From assembly GCF_004005375.1 (NCBI RefSeq), contig NZ_RZUF01000020.1:25386-89385 (forward strand): a DNA stretch of 64,000 bases, written 5' to 3'. Each line of letters opens with the position of its first letter. Within the stretch, counting starts at the first letter, position 1. The position numbers and the translations under genes are program-made. This document shows positions 47,306 through 55,887 of this stretch, piece after piece. A model generated the notes under the pieces. The model searched no databases. It was not told the DNA's origin and saw only the letters and a list, made by a program, of their open reading frames with translations. This DNA comes from Rheinheimera sediminis (lineage in GTDB: Bacteria; Pseudomonadota; Gammaproteobacteria; Enterobacterales; Alteromonadaceae).

Positions 47306-47545
47306 TTATTTTTTTGGATTTTTGCTTTGGAGAAGAAAACGTATAGAACTCAGATGGACAAAGGGTCCCATTACGTATAGCAATAGTAGAACATCAACGC
47401 TAAAAAATAAGCTGAGTATATGCTCTTTGCCCATAATGCTGCACCAGGAAGGAAATACAAACTGCCGACACTTGTCTTCTGACACCATCAACAAAAAAGC
47501 CCCAAGAGCTACAAGCAATACAGCAATACCAGCTCGTTTAAACAT
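47306..47545 (-). CDS. Possible small two-helix membrane protein
   Basis: A 79-residue frame with two hydrophobic segments (residues 5-21 and 44-61). They are separated by a short loop with two Cys (DKCRQFVFPSWCS), and the protein ends with a Lys-rich tail. The ATG at 47545 has AGG seven bases upstream; an ATG at 47587 would add 14 residues without a ribosome binding site. I do not recognise the family. The topology and disulfide-like loop make it more protein-like than the overlapping plus-strand frame. Confidence 0.4.
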   Translation of the reverse strand: MFKRAGIAVLLVALGAFLLMVSEDKCRQFVFPSWCSIMGKEHILSLFFSVDVLLLLYVMGPFVHLSSIRFLLQSKNPKK

Positions 47546-47785
47546 AATGAGCCTAAGCTTGGCAGAAGGTTTAACGCGTATTTTCATCTTACAATAAGTA
47601 TCCTGCGGTGAGCTTTACAGTTCCGACTTAAAGCTAATCTGTAGTGTAACGGACATCGTAGACTATGCCTTCGTTACAGGGACAGATCAAGAACCGATTA
47701 TTATTGTCTGCAATGAGCGTCCTTAACCCAGGTTTTTAATCCCCGTCCAAAATTCCATACAACTTCCTCTAGTACTTTAGTCTTT

Positions 47786-47795
47786 ATGTCGACAT
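47786..47795. promoter_or_regulatory. ATGTCGACAT palindrome upstream of the prp operon
   Basis: A perfect 10-bp palindrome sharing the core TGTCGACA with the larger site at 47858-47869. It lies about 17 bp upstream of a possible TTGACC -35 box (47812), a likely second operator for the GntR regulator. Confidence 0.55.
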
Positions 47796-47857
47796 AACTA
47801 ATCCTTCATCCTTGACCAAAGCAGTTAAAAGGGTTAAAACGTTATTACTTTTTACTT

Positions 47858-47869
47858 ATTGTCGACAAT
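47858..47869. promoter_or_regulatory. ATTGTCGACAAT operator overlapping the regulator's translation start region
   Basis: A perfect 12-bp palindrome ends three bases before the ATG of the GntR gene, where a ribosome binding site would normally be. A TTGACC-17 bp-TAAAAC promoter (47812-47840) would put it in the early transcribed region. Autoregulation by the GntR protein is inferred. Confidence 0.65.
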
Positions 47870-47872
47870 CTG

Positions 47873-48559
47873 ATGCTCGCTACCGATTTTAAAGAAGCTA
47901 TTACTGCGGCCGACCGGGTGCTGGTGCAAATTCGCACCGCTATAGTGGAAGGCGAAATTCCTGCTGGTACTAAGATCAGTGAGCCTGAGCTGGCGCGGCG
48001 TTATGATTTGAGCCGTGCGCCGCTGCGTGAAGCCCTGGCGCGTTTAGAGCGCTGCCATTTAATAGAACGTACTCCCAATGCTGGTGCCCGTGTGGTCAAG
48101 CTGTCGATTGAAGGTTTGCGTTCTTTGTATCAGCTGCGCGAAGAGCTGGAAGGGCTGGCGTGTCGTTTGGCGGCAGAGCATATGACAGAGCAGGAAATTG
48201 CCGAAGTCAGGGCGCTACTTGATCAGCATTTGTCGACACAACGGGTGCGCGAAGGTGAAAGTTATTACCAGGAGGCCGGCGATGTCGATTTTCATTACCG
48301 CGTCATCTTGGGCAGTAAAAATCCTTATCTGATTAATATTTTAAGTGACGAGTTGTATTTTCTGGTGCGGATGTATCGGGTGCAGCTTGGCATGAATGGC
48401 CCACGGGTATCGCGGGCTTTTGACGAACACAAAGCTATTATTAATGCCATTGCCAACCGTGATGGCGAATTGGCCGATTTATTGATGCGCCGTCATATCG
48501 CCGCATCCAAACGCAATATTGAACAACAGTTACTTCAACAGGGGACTTCACATGGCTAA
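47873..48559 (+). CDS. GntR-family (FCD domain) regulator of the methylcitrate operon
   Basis: A 228-residue GntR regulator. The N-terminal winged helix (residues 12-75: [33 protein letters not shown]) is followed by an all-helical FCD ligand-binding domain (about 85-215) with metal-ligand-like Asp and His in [10 protein letters not shown] and RRHIAASK. It is the first gene of the prp operon, overlaps prpB by eight bases and probably responds to a propionate-cycle intermediate. That ligand is inferred from location. Perfect palindromes occur in its promoter. No Shine-Dalgarno is visible. Confidence 0.88.
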   Translation: MLATDFKEAITAADRVLVQIRTAIVEGEIPAGTKISEPELARRYDLSRAPLREALARLERCHLIERTPNAGARVVKLSIEGLRSLYQLREELEGLACRLAAEHMTEQEIAEVRALLDQHLSTQRVREGESYYQEAGDVDFHYRVILGSKNPYLINILSDELYFLVRMYRVQLGMNGPRVSRAFDEHKAIINAIANRDGELADLLMRRHIAASKRNIEQQLLQQGTSHG

Positions 48560-49436
48560 TGTAAAAAGCGCTGGCGCTCTGCTTCGTCAGGCAATTAAAG
48601 ACAATCATCCATTACAGCTGGTCGGTACTATTAATGCGTACACCGCCTTGATGGCTGAGCGTGTGGGTCATAAAGCCTTGTATTTATCAGGCGCTGGTGT
48701 GGCCAATGCTTCTTTTGGTTTGCCGGATTTAGGCATGACCTCGTTAAACGATGTCTGTGAAGATATCCGCCGTATTACTGGTGCGACTGAACTGCCTTTG
48801 CTGGTGGATGCGGACACTGGCTGGGGCGGCGCTTTTAATATTGCCCGTGCCGTCAAAGAGATGACCAATGCCGGTGCTGCAGGTTTTCATATTGAAGATC
48901 AGGTGGCGCAAAAACGTTGTGGCCACAGACCCAACAAAGAAATCGTATCTTTGGAAGAAATGGTAGACCGCGTTAAGGCGTCAGTGGATGCCAGAACAGA
49001 CGAAAACTTTTTTATTATGGCGCGCACTGATGCGTTGCAACAACAAGGTTTAGAAGCTGCTATTGAACGGGCTTTAGCTTGTGAAGCTGCTGGTGCCGAT
49101 GCCATTTTTGCTGAAGCTGTGTATACGCTGGAGCAATATCAGGCTTTTACCAAGGCGCTGAAAGTGCCTGTATTGGCCAATATCACCGAGTTTGGCCAAA
49201 CGCCACTGTTTAACAAAGCCGAGCTGGCTGCTGTAGGTGTGGATATGGTGTTGTATCCATTAAGTGCCTTCCGAGCTATGAATAAAGCTGCACTGAATGT
49301 GTATGAATCTATTCTGGCCAATGGCGATCAAAAAGCAGTAGTTGACAGCATGCAAACCCGTGCTGAACTTTACGACTTTCTGAACTATCACAGTTATGAG
49401 CAGAAATTAGACTCTCTGTTTGCCGCCAAAAAATAA
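48552..49436 (+). CDS. prpB: 2-methylisocitrate lyase
   Basis: A 294-residue isocitrate-lyase superfamily enzyme with [26 protein letters not shown], the catalytic-loop Cys in KRCGHRPNK and ARTDALQ. It cleaves 2-methylisocitrate to pyruvate and succinate. The frame is open upstream to 48519, but the ATG at 48552 gives the family N-terminus and overlaps the regulator gene by eight bases. Confidence 0.95.
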   Translation: MANVKSAGALLRQAIKDNHPLQLVGTINAYTALMAERVGHKALYLSGAGVANASFGLPDLGMTSLNDVCEDIRRITGATELPLLVDADTGWGGAFNIARAVKEMTNAGAAGFHIEDQVAQKRCGHRPNKEIVSLEEMVDRVKASVDARTDENFFIMARTDALQQQGLEAAIERALACEAAGADAIFAEAVYTLEQYQAFTKALKVPVLANITEFGQTPLFNKAELAAVGVDMVLYPLSAFRAMNKAALNVYESILANGDQKAVVDSMQTRAELYDFLNYHSYEQKLDSLFAAKK

Positions 49437-49493
49437 CCACAAGCAAACAGCATTCAATAAATCAACAGAACAAATTAAAAACGGAGAGACAAG

Positions 49494-50621
49494 ATGGCGA
49501 ACGCAAAAGAGTTATCAGGCGCAGGCTTACGTGGTCAAATCGCAGGTAAAACCGCTTTATCCACAGTGGGCAAAACAGGGTCAGGCTTGACCTACCGTGG
49601 TTATGACGTCAAAGACTTAGCCGCTCACTGTGAATTTGAAGAAGTAGCACATCTGATTTTAAAAGGCGAGTTACCCAATCAGGCTGAACTGGCTGCGTAC
49701 AAAAACCGCTTAAAAGCGATGCGTCAGCTGCCACAGGCATTAAAAGAAGTGCTGGAACGCATTCCTGCTTCGGCTCATCCAATGGATGTAATGCGTACTG
49801 GCTGCTCTATGCTCGGCAACTTAGAAACTGAACAGAGTTTTGCTGAGCAACAGGATGCGACCGACCGTTTACTTGCTATTTTCCCTGGTTTAATTAACTA
49901 CTGGTATAACTTCAGCCATAAAGGCCAGCGCATTGAAGTGGAAACAGCGGCCGATTCTATTGCCGAACAGTTCCTTTGGACTTTGCATGGTGAAAAACCA
50001 ACTCAGCTGCATACAGATGTGATGAACTCTTCGCTGATTTTATATGCAGAGCATGAGTTTAATGCCTCAACTTTTACGGCCCGTGTTTGTGCTTCTACCT
50101 TAAGTGATATGCACTCTTGTATCACAGGCGCTATTGGTTCATTACGTGGCCCTCTGCATGGTGGCGCGAACGAAGCGGCGATGGAACTGATTGAAAAGAT
50201 GGACAATCCGGATGATGCCGAAACCAAGTTAATGGGCATGCTGGAACGTAAAGAAAAAATCATGGGCTTTGGCCATGCCATTTATGCCGAGTCCGACCCA
50301 CGTAATGCGGTGATCAAAGAGTGGTCGGAAAAGCTTGGCAACGCCAACGGCAATACGTCCTTGTACGACATTTCTGTGCGCTGTGAAGCGGTGATGTGGC
50401 GTGAGAAAAAACTGTTCTGTAACGCAGATTTCTTCCATGCCTCGGCTTACAACTACATGGGTATTCCAACCAAGCTGTTTACGCCTATTTTTGTCTGTTC
50501 ACGTTTAACAGGCTGGGCTGCTCATGTGATGGAACAACGTGCCGACAACCGTATTATTCGCCCAAGTGCTGAATATACAGGGGTAGAACCACGTAGTGTT
50601 AAGCCGCTATCAAGCCGTTAA
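49494..50621 (+). CDS. prpC: 2-methylcitrate synthase
   Basis: A 375-residue citrate-synthase-fold enzyme. The N-terminal GLRGQIAGKTALSTVGKTGSG is typical of PrpC. Catalytic residues lie in SLRGPLHGGANEAAM (His), MGFGHAIYAESDPR (His) and CNADFFHASAYNYMGIP (Asp). It joins propionyl-CoA to oxaloacetate. It lies 57 bp after prpB with a GGAGAG ribosome binding site. Confidence 0.95.
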   Translation: MANAKELSGAGLRGQIAGKTALSTVGKTGSGLTYRGYDVKDLAAHCEFEEVAHLILKGELPNQAELAAYKNRLKAMRQLPQALKEVLERIPASAHPMDVMRTGCSMLGNLETEQSFAEQQDATDRLLAIFPGLINYWYNFSHKGQRIEVETAADSIAEQFLWTLHGEKPTQLHTDVMNSSLILYAEHEFNASTFTARVCASTLSDMHSCITGAIGSLRGPLHGGANEAAMELIEKMDNPDDAETKLMGMLERKEKIMGFGHAIYAESDPRNAVIKEWSEKLGNANGNTSLYDISVRCEAVMWREKKLFCNADFFHASAYNYMGIPTKLFTPIFVCSRLTGWAAHVMEQRADNRIIRPSAEYTGVEPRSVKPLSSR

Positions 50622-50639
50622 GCAAAAAACACCCAAATA

Positions 50640-50666
50640 ATAAAAGCCCTTAGTGGGCTTTTATTG
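50640..50666 (+). terminator. Hairpin between prpC and acnD
   Basis: AATAAAAGCCC (50640-50650) pairs with GGGCTTTTATT (50656-50666). Located within the operon, it could act as a partial terminator or as a processing site that lowers acnD/prpF expression relative to prpBC. Confidence 0.7.
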
Positions 50667-50702
50667 GATCTAACGTAAACAATTTAACTGAGTGGCCACG
50701 CC

Positions 50703-53291
50703 ATGAATTCTAATTACCGTAAAAACTTACCAGGCACTAGCCTGGATTATTTTGATGCAGCAGCTGCATGCAACGACATTGAACCTGGTTCTTATGCCAA
50801 ATTGCCTTATACCTCCCGTGTTCATGCTGAAAACTTAGTGCGCCGCTGCGATCCGGCGACTTTAACTGACTCATTAAAACAGCTGATTTACCGCAAGCAG
50901 GATCTGGATTTTCCATGGTTTCCGGCCCGTGTGGTGTGCCACGATATTTTAGGTCAAACCGCTTTAGTCGACTTAGCTGGCCTGCGTGATGCTATTGCGC
51001 TACAAGGTGGCGATCCGGCCAAAGTAAATCCTGTAGTGCCAACTCAGCTGATTGTTGATCACTCTTTGGCGGTAGAGCATGCTGGTTTTGAAAAAGATGC
51101 TTTTGAGAAAAACCGCGCTATTGAAGACAGACGTAACGACGACAGATTCCACTTTATCAACTGGACCAAAAAAGCCTTTAAAAATGTCGATGTGATCCCA
51201 CCAGGCAACGGCATTATGCACCAGATCAATTTGGAGCGGATGTCACCAGTTATTCACGCTATTGATGGCGTGGCTTTCCCTGATACCTTGGTCGGCACCG
51301 ACAGCCATACGCCTCATGTGGATGCCTTGGGTGTTATTGCTATTGGGGTAGGTGGCTTAGAAGCAGAAAGTGTGATGTTAGGCCGTGCGTCATGGATGCG
51401 TTTGCCGGATATTATTGGCGTGGAGCTGACCGGTAAAGCACAACCAGGCATTATGGCAACCGACATAGTCTTGGCCTTGACTGAATTTTTACGCAAAGAA
51501 AAAGTGGTCTCTGCCTATCTGGAGTTTTTTGGCGAAGGCGCCAGCAGCCTGAGTTTAGGCGACCGCGCTACTATCTCTAATATGACGCCAGAATATGGTG
51601 CGACAGCCGCTATGTTCTCTATCGATCAGCAAACTCTGGATTATTTAACCCTGACAGGCCGCGAGCCAGCGCAAGTCAAGCTGGTGGAAACTTACGCTAA
51701 AACCGCAGGTTTATGGTCCGACAGTTTAAAAACTGCTGAATACGAGCGTGTATTAGGTTTTGATTTATCCAGTGTCGGCCGCACTATTGCCGGTCCTTCC
51801 AATCCACATGCCCGGGTGTCGACCAGCGATTTAGCCGCTAAAGGCATTAGTGGTGTGGTAGAAAACGAGCCTGGTTTGATGCCGGATGGCGCTGTGATTA
51901 TTGCCGCTATTACCAGCTGTACCAACACCAGTAACCCACGTAACGTCATAGCTGCAGGCTTATTGGCCCGTAACGCCAAAGCTAAAGGCTTAAGCCGTAA
52001 GCCATGGGTAAAAAGCTCCTTAGCACCTGGTTCTAAAACCGTCGAGTTGTATTTAAAAGAAGCCAACTTACTCGAGGATTTAGAAAGTTTAGGTTTTGGC
52101 ATAGTGGCTTTTGCCTGTACCACTTGTAACGGTATGAGCGGCGCTTTAGATCCGGTTATCCAACAAGAACTGATAGAGCGTGATTTATACGCCACAGCTG
52201 TGTTATCTGGTAACCGTAACTTTGACGGCCGTATTCACCCTTATGCCAAGCAGGCGTTTTTAGCATCTCCAGCTTTGGTGGTGGCTTACGCTATAGCCGG
52301 TACTATTCGATTTGATATCGAAAAAGACGTGCTGGGGCTGGATCAAGACGGCAACGAAATCCGCTTAAAAGATATCTGGCCAAGCGATGCTGAAATTGAT
52401 GCTGTAGTGGCAAGCAGCGTCAAACCTGAACAGTTCCGTAAAGTCTATGAGCCTATGTTTGCACTCTCTGTCGACTACGGCGAAAGAATCAGCCCGCTGT
52501 ATGACTGGCGTCCACAAACCACTTATATCCGCCGCCCTCCTTATTGGGAAGGCGCGCTGGCTGGTGAGCGCACTATGAAAGGTATGCGTGCACTGGCGGT
52601 ACTGGGGGATAACATCACCACGGACCATTTGTCGCCATCCAACGCCATAATGATGGACAGCGCTGCCGGTGAATACCTGTATAAAATGGGGCTGCCGGAA
52701 GAAGATTTTAACTCCTACGCCACGCACCGCGGTGACCATTTAACAGCGCAGCGCGCTACTTTTGCTAACCCCAAGCTGATTAATGAAATGGCAGTGGTGG
52801 ATGGCAAAATCAAACAAGGATCCTTGACCCGTATTGAGCCAGAAGGTGTGGTGACCCGGATGTGGGAAGCCATTGAAACTTATATGGAACGTAAGCAACC
52901 TTTAATCATTATTGCCGGTGCTGATTATGGTCAGGGCTCATCCCGTGACTGGGCGGCCAAAGGGGTGCGTTTAGCTGGCGTTGAAGCTATAGTCGCCGAA
53001 GGGTTCGAGCGTATTCACCGCACTAACTTAGTCGGCATGGGGGTATTACCGCTTGAGTTTAAAGCAGGCGTGAACCGTAAAACTTTAGCTTTGGATGGCA
53101 CAGAAAGTTATGACGTTTTAGGTGAGCGTACACCTCGCACGACGTTGACTTTAGTGGTCACCCGTAGAAACGGCGAAGTGCTGCAAGTGCCTGTGACCTG
53201 TCGTTTAGATACAGCCGAAGAAGTGTCAATTTATGAAGCCGGTGGCGTGTTACAGCGTTTTGCCAAAGACTTCCTTGAAGCGAAAGTCTAA
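50703..53291 (+). CDS. acnD: Fe/S-dependent 2-methylcitrate dehydratase AcnD
   Basis: An 862-residue aconitase-family enzyme. The N-terminal domains contain GTDSHTPHVDALGVIAIGVG. The cluster Cys residues are in ITSCTNTSNPRN and the CTTCNGMSG pair. The swivel domain has GADYGQGSSRDWAAKG. It dehydrates 2-methylcitrate to 2-methyl-trans-aconitate and needs PrpF as partner, unlike PrpD. The neighbouring prpF confirms AcnD rather than AcnA. Confidence 0.95.
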   Translation: MNSNYRKNLPGTSLDYFDAAAACNDIEPGSYAKLPYTSRVHAENLVRRCDPATLTDSLKQLIYRKQDLDFPWFPARVVCHDILGQTALVDLAGLRDAIALQGGDPAKVNPVVPTQLIVDHSLAVEHAGFEKDAFEKNRAIEDRRNDDRFHFINWTKKAFKNVDVIPPGNGIMHQINLERMSPVIHAIDGVAFPDTLVGTDSHTPHVDALGVIAIGVGGLEAESVMLGRASWMRLPDIIGVELTGKAQPGIMATDIVLALTEFLRKEKVVSAYLEFFGEGASSLSLGDRATISNMTPEYGATAAMFSIDQQTLDYLTLTGREPAQVKLVETYAKTAGLWSDSLKTAEYERVLGFDLSSVGRTIAGPSNPHARVSTSDLAAKGISGVVENEPGLMPDGAVIIAAITSCTNTSNPRNVIAAGLLARNAKAKGLSRKPWVKSSLAPGSKTVELYLKEANLLEDLESLGFGIVAFACTTCNGMSGALDPVIQQELIERDLYATAVLSGNRNFDGRIHPYAKQAFLASPALVVAYAIAGTIRFDIEKDVLGLDQDGNEIRLKDIWPSDAEIDAVVASSVKPEQFRKVYEPMFALSVDYGERISPLYDWRPQTTYIRRPPYWEGALAGERTMKGMRALAVLGDNITTDHLSPSNAIMMDSAAGEYLYKMGLPEEDFNSYATHRGDHLTAQRATFANPKLINEMAVVDGKIKQGSLTRIEPEGVVTRMWEAIETYMERKQPLIIIAGADYGQGSSRDWAAKGVRLAGVEAIVAEGFERIHRTNLVGMGVLPLEFKAGVNRKTLALDGTESYDVLGERTPRTTLTLVVTRRNGEVLQVPVTCRLDTAEEVSIYEAGGVLQRFAKDFLEAKV

Positions 53292-53307
53292 GAGCAGAGG
53301 CTAAAAA

Positions 53308-54501
53308 ATGAGTTATTTACCGCAACTAAAAATCCCCGCCACTTATATCCGTGGTGGTACCAGCAAAGGTGTGTTTTTCCGTTTGCAGGATTTACCAGAA
53401 GCAGCACAAATCCCAGGCGCTGCCCGCGATGCTTTATTACTGCGTGTGATTGGCAGCCCGGATCCTTATGGCAAACAAATTGATGGCATGGGCGGCGCGA
53501 CGTCCAGTACCAGCAAAACTGTGATTTTATCCAAAAGCCGCAAAGACGATCACGATGTCGACTACTTGTTTGGCCAGGTCTCCATCGATAAAGCTTTTGT
53601 TGATTGGAGTGGTAACTGCGGCAATTTATCTGCAGCTGTCGGCTCTTTTGCCATCAGCGCAGGTTTAGTCGATGCCGGCCGTATTCCAGCCAACGGCAAA
53701 GCCACAGTACGGATTTGGCAGGCCAATATAGGCAAAACCATTATTGCCTATGTACCGATGATCAATGGCGAAGTGCAGGAAAGCGGTGATTTTGAACTGG
53801 ATGGTGTGACTTTCCCTGCTTCTGAAGTGCAACTGGAATTTATCGACCCAGCCGCTGATGAAGACGGCGAGGGCGGTGGTTCCATGTTCCCGACAGGCAA
53901 CTTAGTGGATGATTTGGAGGTGCCAGGGGTTGGTACTTTTAAAGCCACGCTGATCAATGCCGGTATTCCGACTATTTTTGTCAACGCCAAAGATATTGGT
54001 TACACAGGTACTGAGCTGCAGGACGCTATTAACAGCGATACAAAAGCTTTGGCTATGTTTGAAACTATCCGTGCTTATGGCGCTGTCAAAATGGGCTTGA
54101 TGTCGCATATAGACGACGCCAAAACCCGGCAGCATACGCCTAAGGTGGCTTTTGTTGCACCGGCTACAGAGTATGTTTCTTCCAGCGGTAAAGCTGTGGC
54201 TGCAGGCGATATTGATTTAGTAGTACGGGCTTTGTCTATGGGCAAACTGCACCATGCCATGATGGGCACTGCTGCTGTAGCCATTGGCACTGCAGCCGCC
54301 ATTCCTGGCACTTTAGTCAATCTGGCGGCTGGTGGCGTAAAACGTAAAGCCGTGCGTTTTGGTCATCCATCCGGTACTTTAAGAGTGGGTGCTGAAGCTG
54401 CTTTAGTCGCTGGTGAGTGGCGAGTGACCAAAGCCATCATGAGCAGAAGTGCGAGGGTTCTGATGGAAGGCTGGGTTCGTGTGCCAGCAGGCAGTTTCTG
54501 A
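53308..54501 (+). CDS. prpF: 2-methylaconitate cis-trans isomerase PrpF
   Basis: A 397-residue protein of the diaminopimelate-epimerase-like fold. It has ATYIRGGTSKGVFFRLQDL, DGMGGATSSTSKTVIL, DWSGNCGNLSAAVG and the C-terminal FGHPSGTLRVGAEA. It isomerises the AcnD product to the cis form for hydration. It starts 16 bp after acnD and is the last gene of the operon. Confidence 0.95.
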   Translation: MSYLPQLKIPATYIRGGTSKGVFFRLQDLPEAAQIPGAARDALLLRVIGSPDPYGKQIDGMGGATSSTSKTVILSKSRKDDHDVDYLFGQVSIDKAFVDWSGNCGNLSAAVGSFAISAGLVDAGRIPANGKATVRIWQANIGKTIIAYVPMINGEVQESGDFELDGVTFPASEVQLEFIDPAADEDGEGGGSMFPTGNLVDDLEVPGVGTFKATLINAGIPTIFVNAKDIGYTGTELQDAINSDTKALAMFETIRAYGAVKMGLMSHIDDAKTRQHTPKVAFVAPATEYVSSSGKAVAAGDIDLVVRALSMGKLHHAMMGTAAVAIGTAAAIPGTLVNLAAGGVKRKAVRFGHPSGTLRVGAEAALVAGEWRVTKAIMSRSARVLMEGWVRVPAGSF

Positions 54502-54557
54502 TTGGGCTTAAATATCAAAGTCATAAGACAGAACCCGAATGCCTACTTTAGGGTTTA

Positions 54558-54796
54558 TATGTAACCTGAACTCGGGGTAACGAGTGTCGACATTTGTTGA
54601 TTTAATAAATAAAATCAAAGAAGTAGAAGTGTTTTTTAAAAACAGATCTCGTGAGTGACTGAATGCGCAGATTTTTGCGCATATCAAGGCGCTTTGTCGT
54701 ATGCCATAGCTAGCTATGGTTAGACATAGCAACGCAGAGAGGCGTAAAAAGATGCTCGTTCAGTGGCGCGGCTTATCCCAAGTTCAGGTTATATAA
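54558..54796. mobile_element. MITE-like element with AACCTGAACTTGGG-type terminal inverted repeats
   Basis: The left end GTAACCTGAACTCGGGGTAA (54561-54580) is an inverted copy of the right end TTATCCCAAGTTCAGGTTAT (54773-54792) with few mismatches. The roughly 235-bp interior holds CCATAGCTAGCTATGG (near 54704-54719) and no open frame of note. It fills the 370-bp gap between prpF and the next gene and could be a non-autonomous transposable element or large REP-like unit. Confidence 0.7.
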
Positions 54797-54871
54797 CCTG
54801 CCCTGTTGAAAAGGTGGGTTATTCTCTGTAGATTGGTGAGTGAATTGACGATTTTTTTTGGGGAGTCTTAG

Positions 54872-55276
54872 ATGAAGAAGTTAGGTTACAGTCTGTTTGC
54901 CGCTTTATGTTTAAGTTCAGCAACGCTGTCTACTGCCGTGAAAGCTGAAACAGTGGACTACCAGTATCTGACCATTGCCGGTTATCTGAATTTTTATTTA
55001 TTAAATATTAACGCTTGTCAGGATTATCATCCGGAAGTTCGTCAGCAGGCATATGATGCCGAAAAACAGTTGTATCCATGGTTGTCTAAGTTAGAACAAA
55101 AATTAAAAGGTGTTGACGCTGACAACAAGATTTTGTCTAACGTGGTGCAAAAACGTCGTGAAGCTTTAAATCAGCAAATTAGTGAAGGCGATTTTACGCT
55201 GGATCACTGCAAAGCTATTGTTAAATTATTAGCCGCCGACGGGTTAGATCAAGCTATGTTAAAAAGCCTGAACTAA
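54872..55276 (+). CDS. Small exported helical protein of unknown function
   Basis: A 134-residue protein with a signal peptide (KKLGYSLFAALCLSSATLSTAVKAE). The mature region is about 110 residues and mainly helical, with two Cys (ININACQDYH and LDHCKAI) that could form a disulfide in the periplasm. It has a GGGGAG ribosome binding site. I do not recognise a family. A terminator follows. Confidence 0.7.
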   Translation: MKKLGYSLFAALCLSSATLSTAVKAETVDYQYLTIAGYLNFYLLNINACQDYHPEVRQQAYDAEKQLYPWLSKLEQKLKGVDADNKILSNVVQKRREALNQQISEGDFTLDHCKAIVKLLAADGLDQAMLKSLN

Positions 55277-55311
55277 AAGTTTAAAAATAGCTTTTCAGTT
55301 TGGGTTTTGTT

Positions 55312-55350
55312 AAGCCACTTGTCTCTGATTGAGCAAGTGGCTTTGTTTTT
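55312..55350 (+). terminator. Rho-independent terminator
   Basis: AAGCCACTTG (55312-55321) pairs with CAAGTGGCTT (55334-55343), followed by TGTTTTT. It ends the upstream exported-protein gene, and the GNAT start codon is only 14 bp further on. Confidence 0.88.
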
Positions 55351-55363
55351 GGAAGACTTTGTT

Positions 55364-55879
55364 ATGTCTGTTTTTACTTTATCTGCTTTGGATGTGCCAG
55401 GACTGATGTTGGTACAGCAAGATTGCTACAGCGAAGAGCTCGTTGAATCTGCGGCTGTAATGGCTGAGCGTATCCTTGCGTTTTCTCAAACTTGCTGGGG
55501 TTATTTTGTTGAGCAGCAAATGGCTGGTTATCTGCTGGCTTATCCTTCTGTACTTGGCAGCATTACACCTTTAGCAGCAGCCTTTCCTTTGTACCAAAAC
55601 GCTAATTGTCTCTATCTGCATGATATGGCGATTTCTAGTGATTTTCGTGGCCAGTCGTTAGCGCCTAAGCTATTAAAACACGCGACTGCTGAAGCTGAAA
55701 AAATGGGGTTACAAGTGCTGGCTTTGGTGGCGGTGCAGGGCGCTGAAGATTACTGGGCTAAACAAGGTTTTGTCAAAGAGATGAATATCACCAAAGAACA
55801 ACAGGCTATTCTCGAGACCTATTTACCGCAAATAGCCTGTTATATGACGAAAGTACTCAGGTCAGAGCCAAAGCTCTGA
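55364..55879 (+). CDS. GNAT-family N-acetyltransferase
   Basis: A 171-residue GNAT with LYLHDMAISSDFRGQSLAPK (strand 4 and acetyl-CoA loop) and VQGAEDYWAKQGFVKE (C-terminal signature). The acceptor is unknown. The ATG at 55364 follows a GGAAG ribosome binding site. The frame extends upstream to 55307 through the terminator, which argues against a longer protein. It converges with the TonB-dependent receptor gene. Confidence 0.83.
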   Translation: MSVFTLSALDVPGLMLVQQDCYSEELVESAAVMAERILAFSQTCWGYFVEQQMAGYLLAYPSVLGSITPLAAAFPLYQNANCLYLHDMAISSDFRGQSLAPKLLKHATAEAEKMGLQVLALVAVQGAEDYWAKQGFVKEMNITKEQQAILETYLPQIACYMTKVLRSEPKL

Positions 55880-55882
55880 CCT
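55859..55882. terminator. Bidirectional terminator between the GNAT and TonB receptor genes
   Basis: A perfect 10-bp stem (55859-55868 with 55873-55882) with a CAAA loop overlaps the GNAT stop codon and lies just before the receptor gene's 3' end. Confidence 0.8.
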
Positions 55883-55887
55883 TTGCA

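Noticed and set aside
47145..47597. 150-codon plus-strand frame antisense to the possible small membrane protein
   Set aside because: Its second half is Ser/Thr/Asn-rich without order and mirrors the better minus-strand frame. It has no ribosome binding site.
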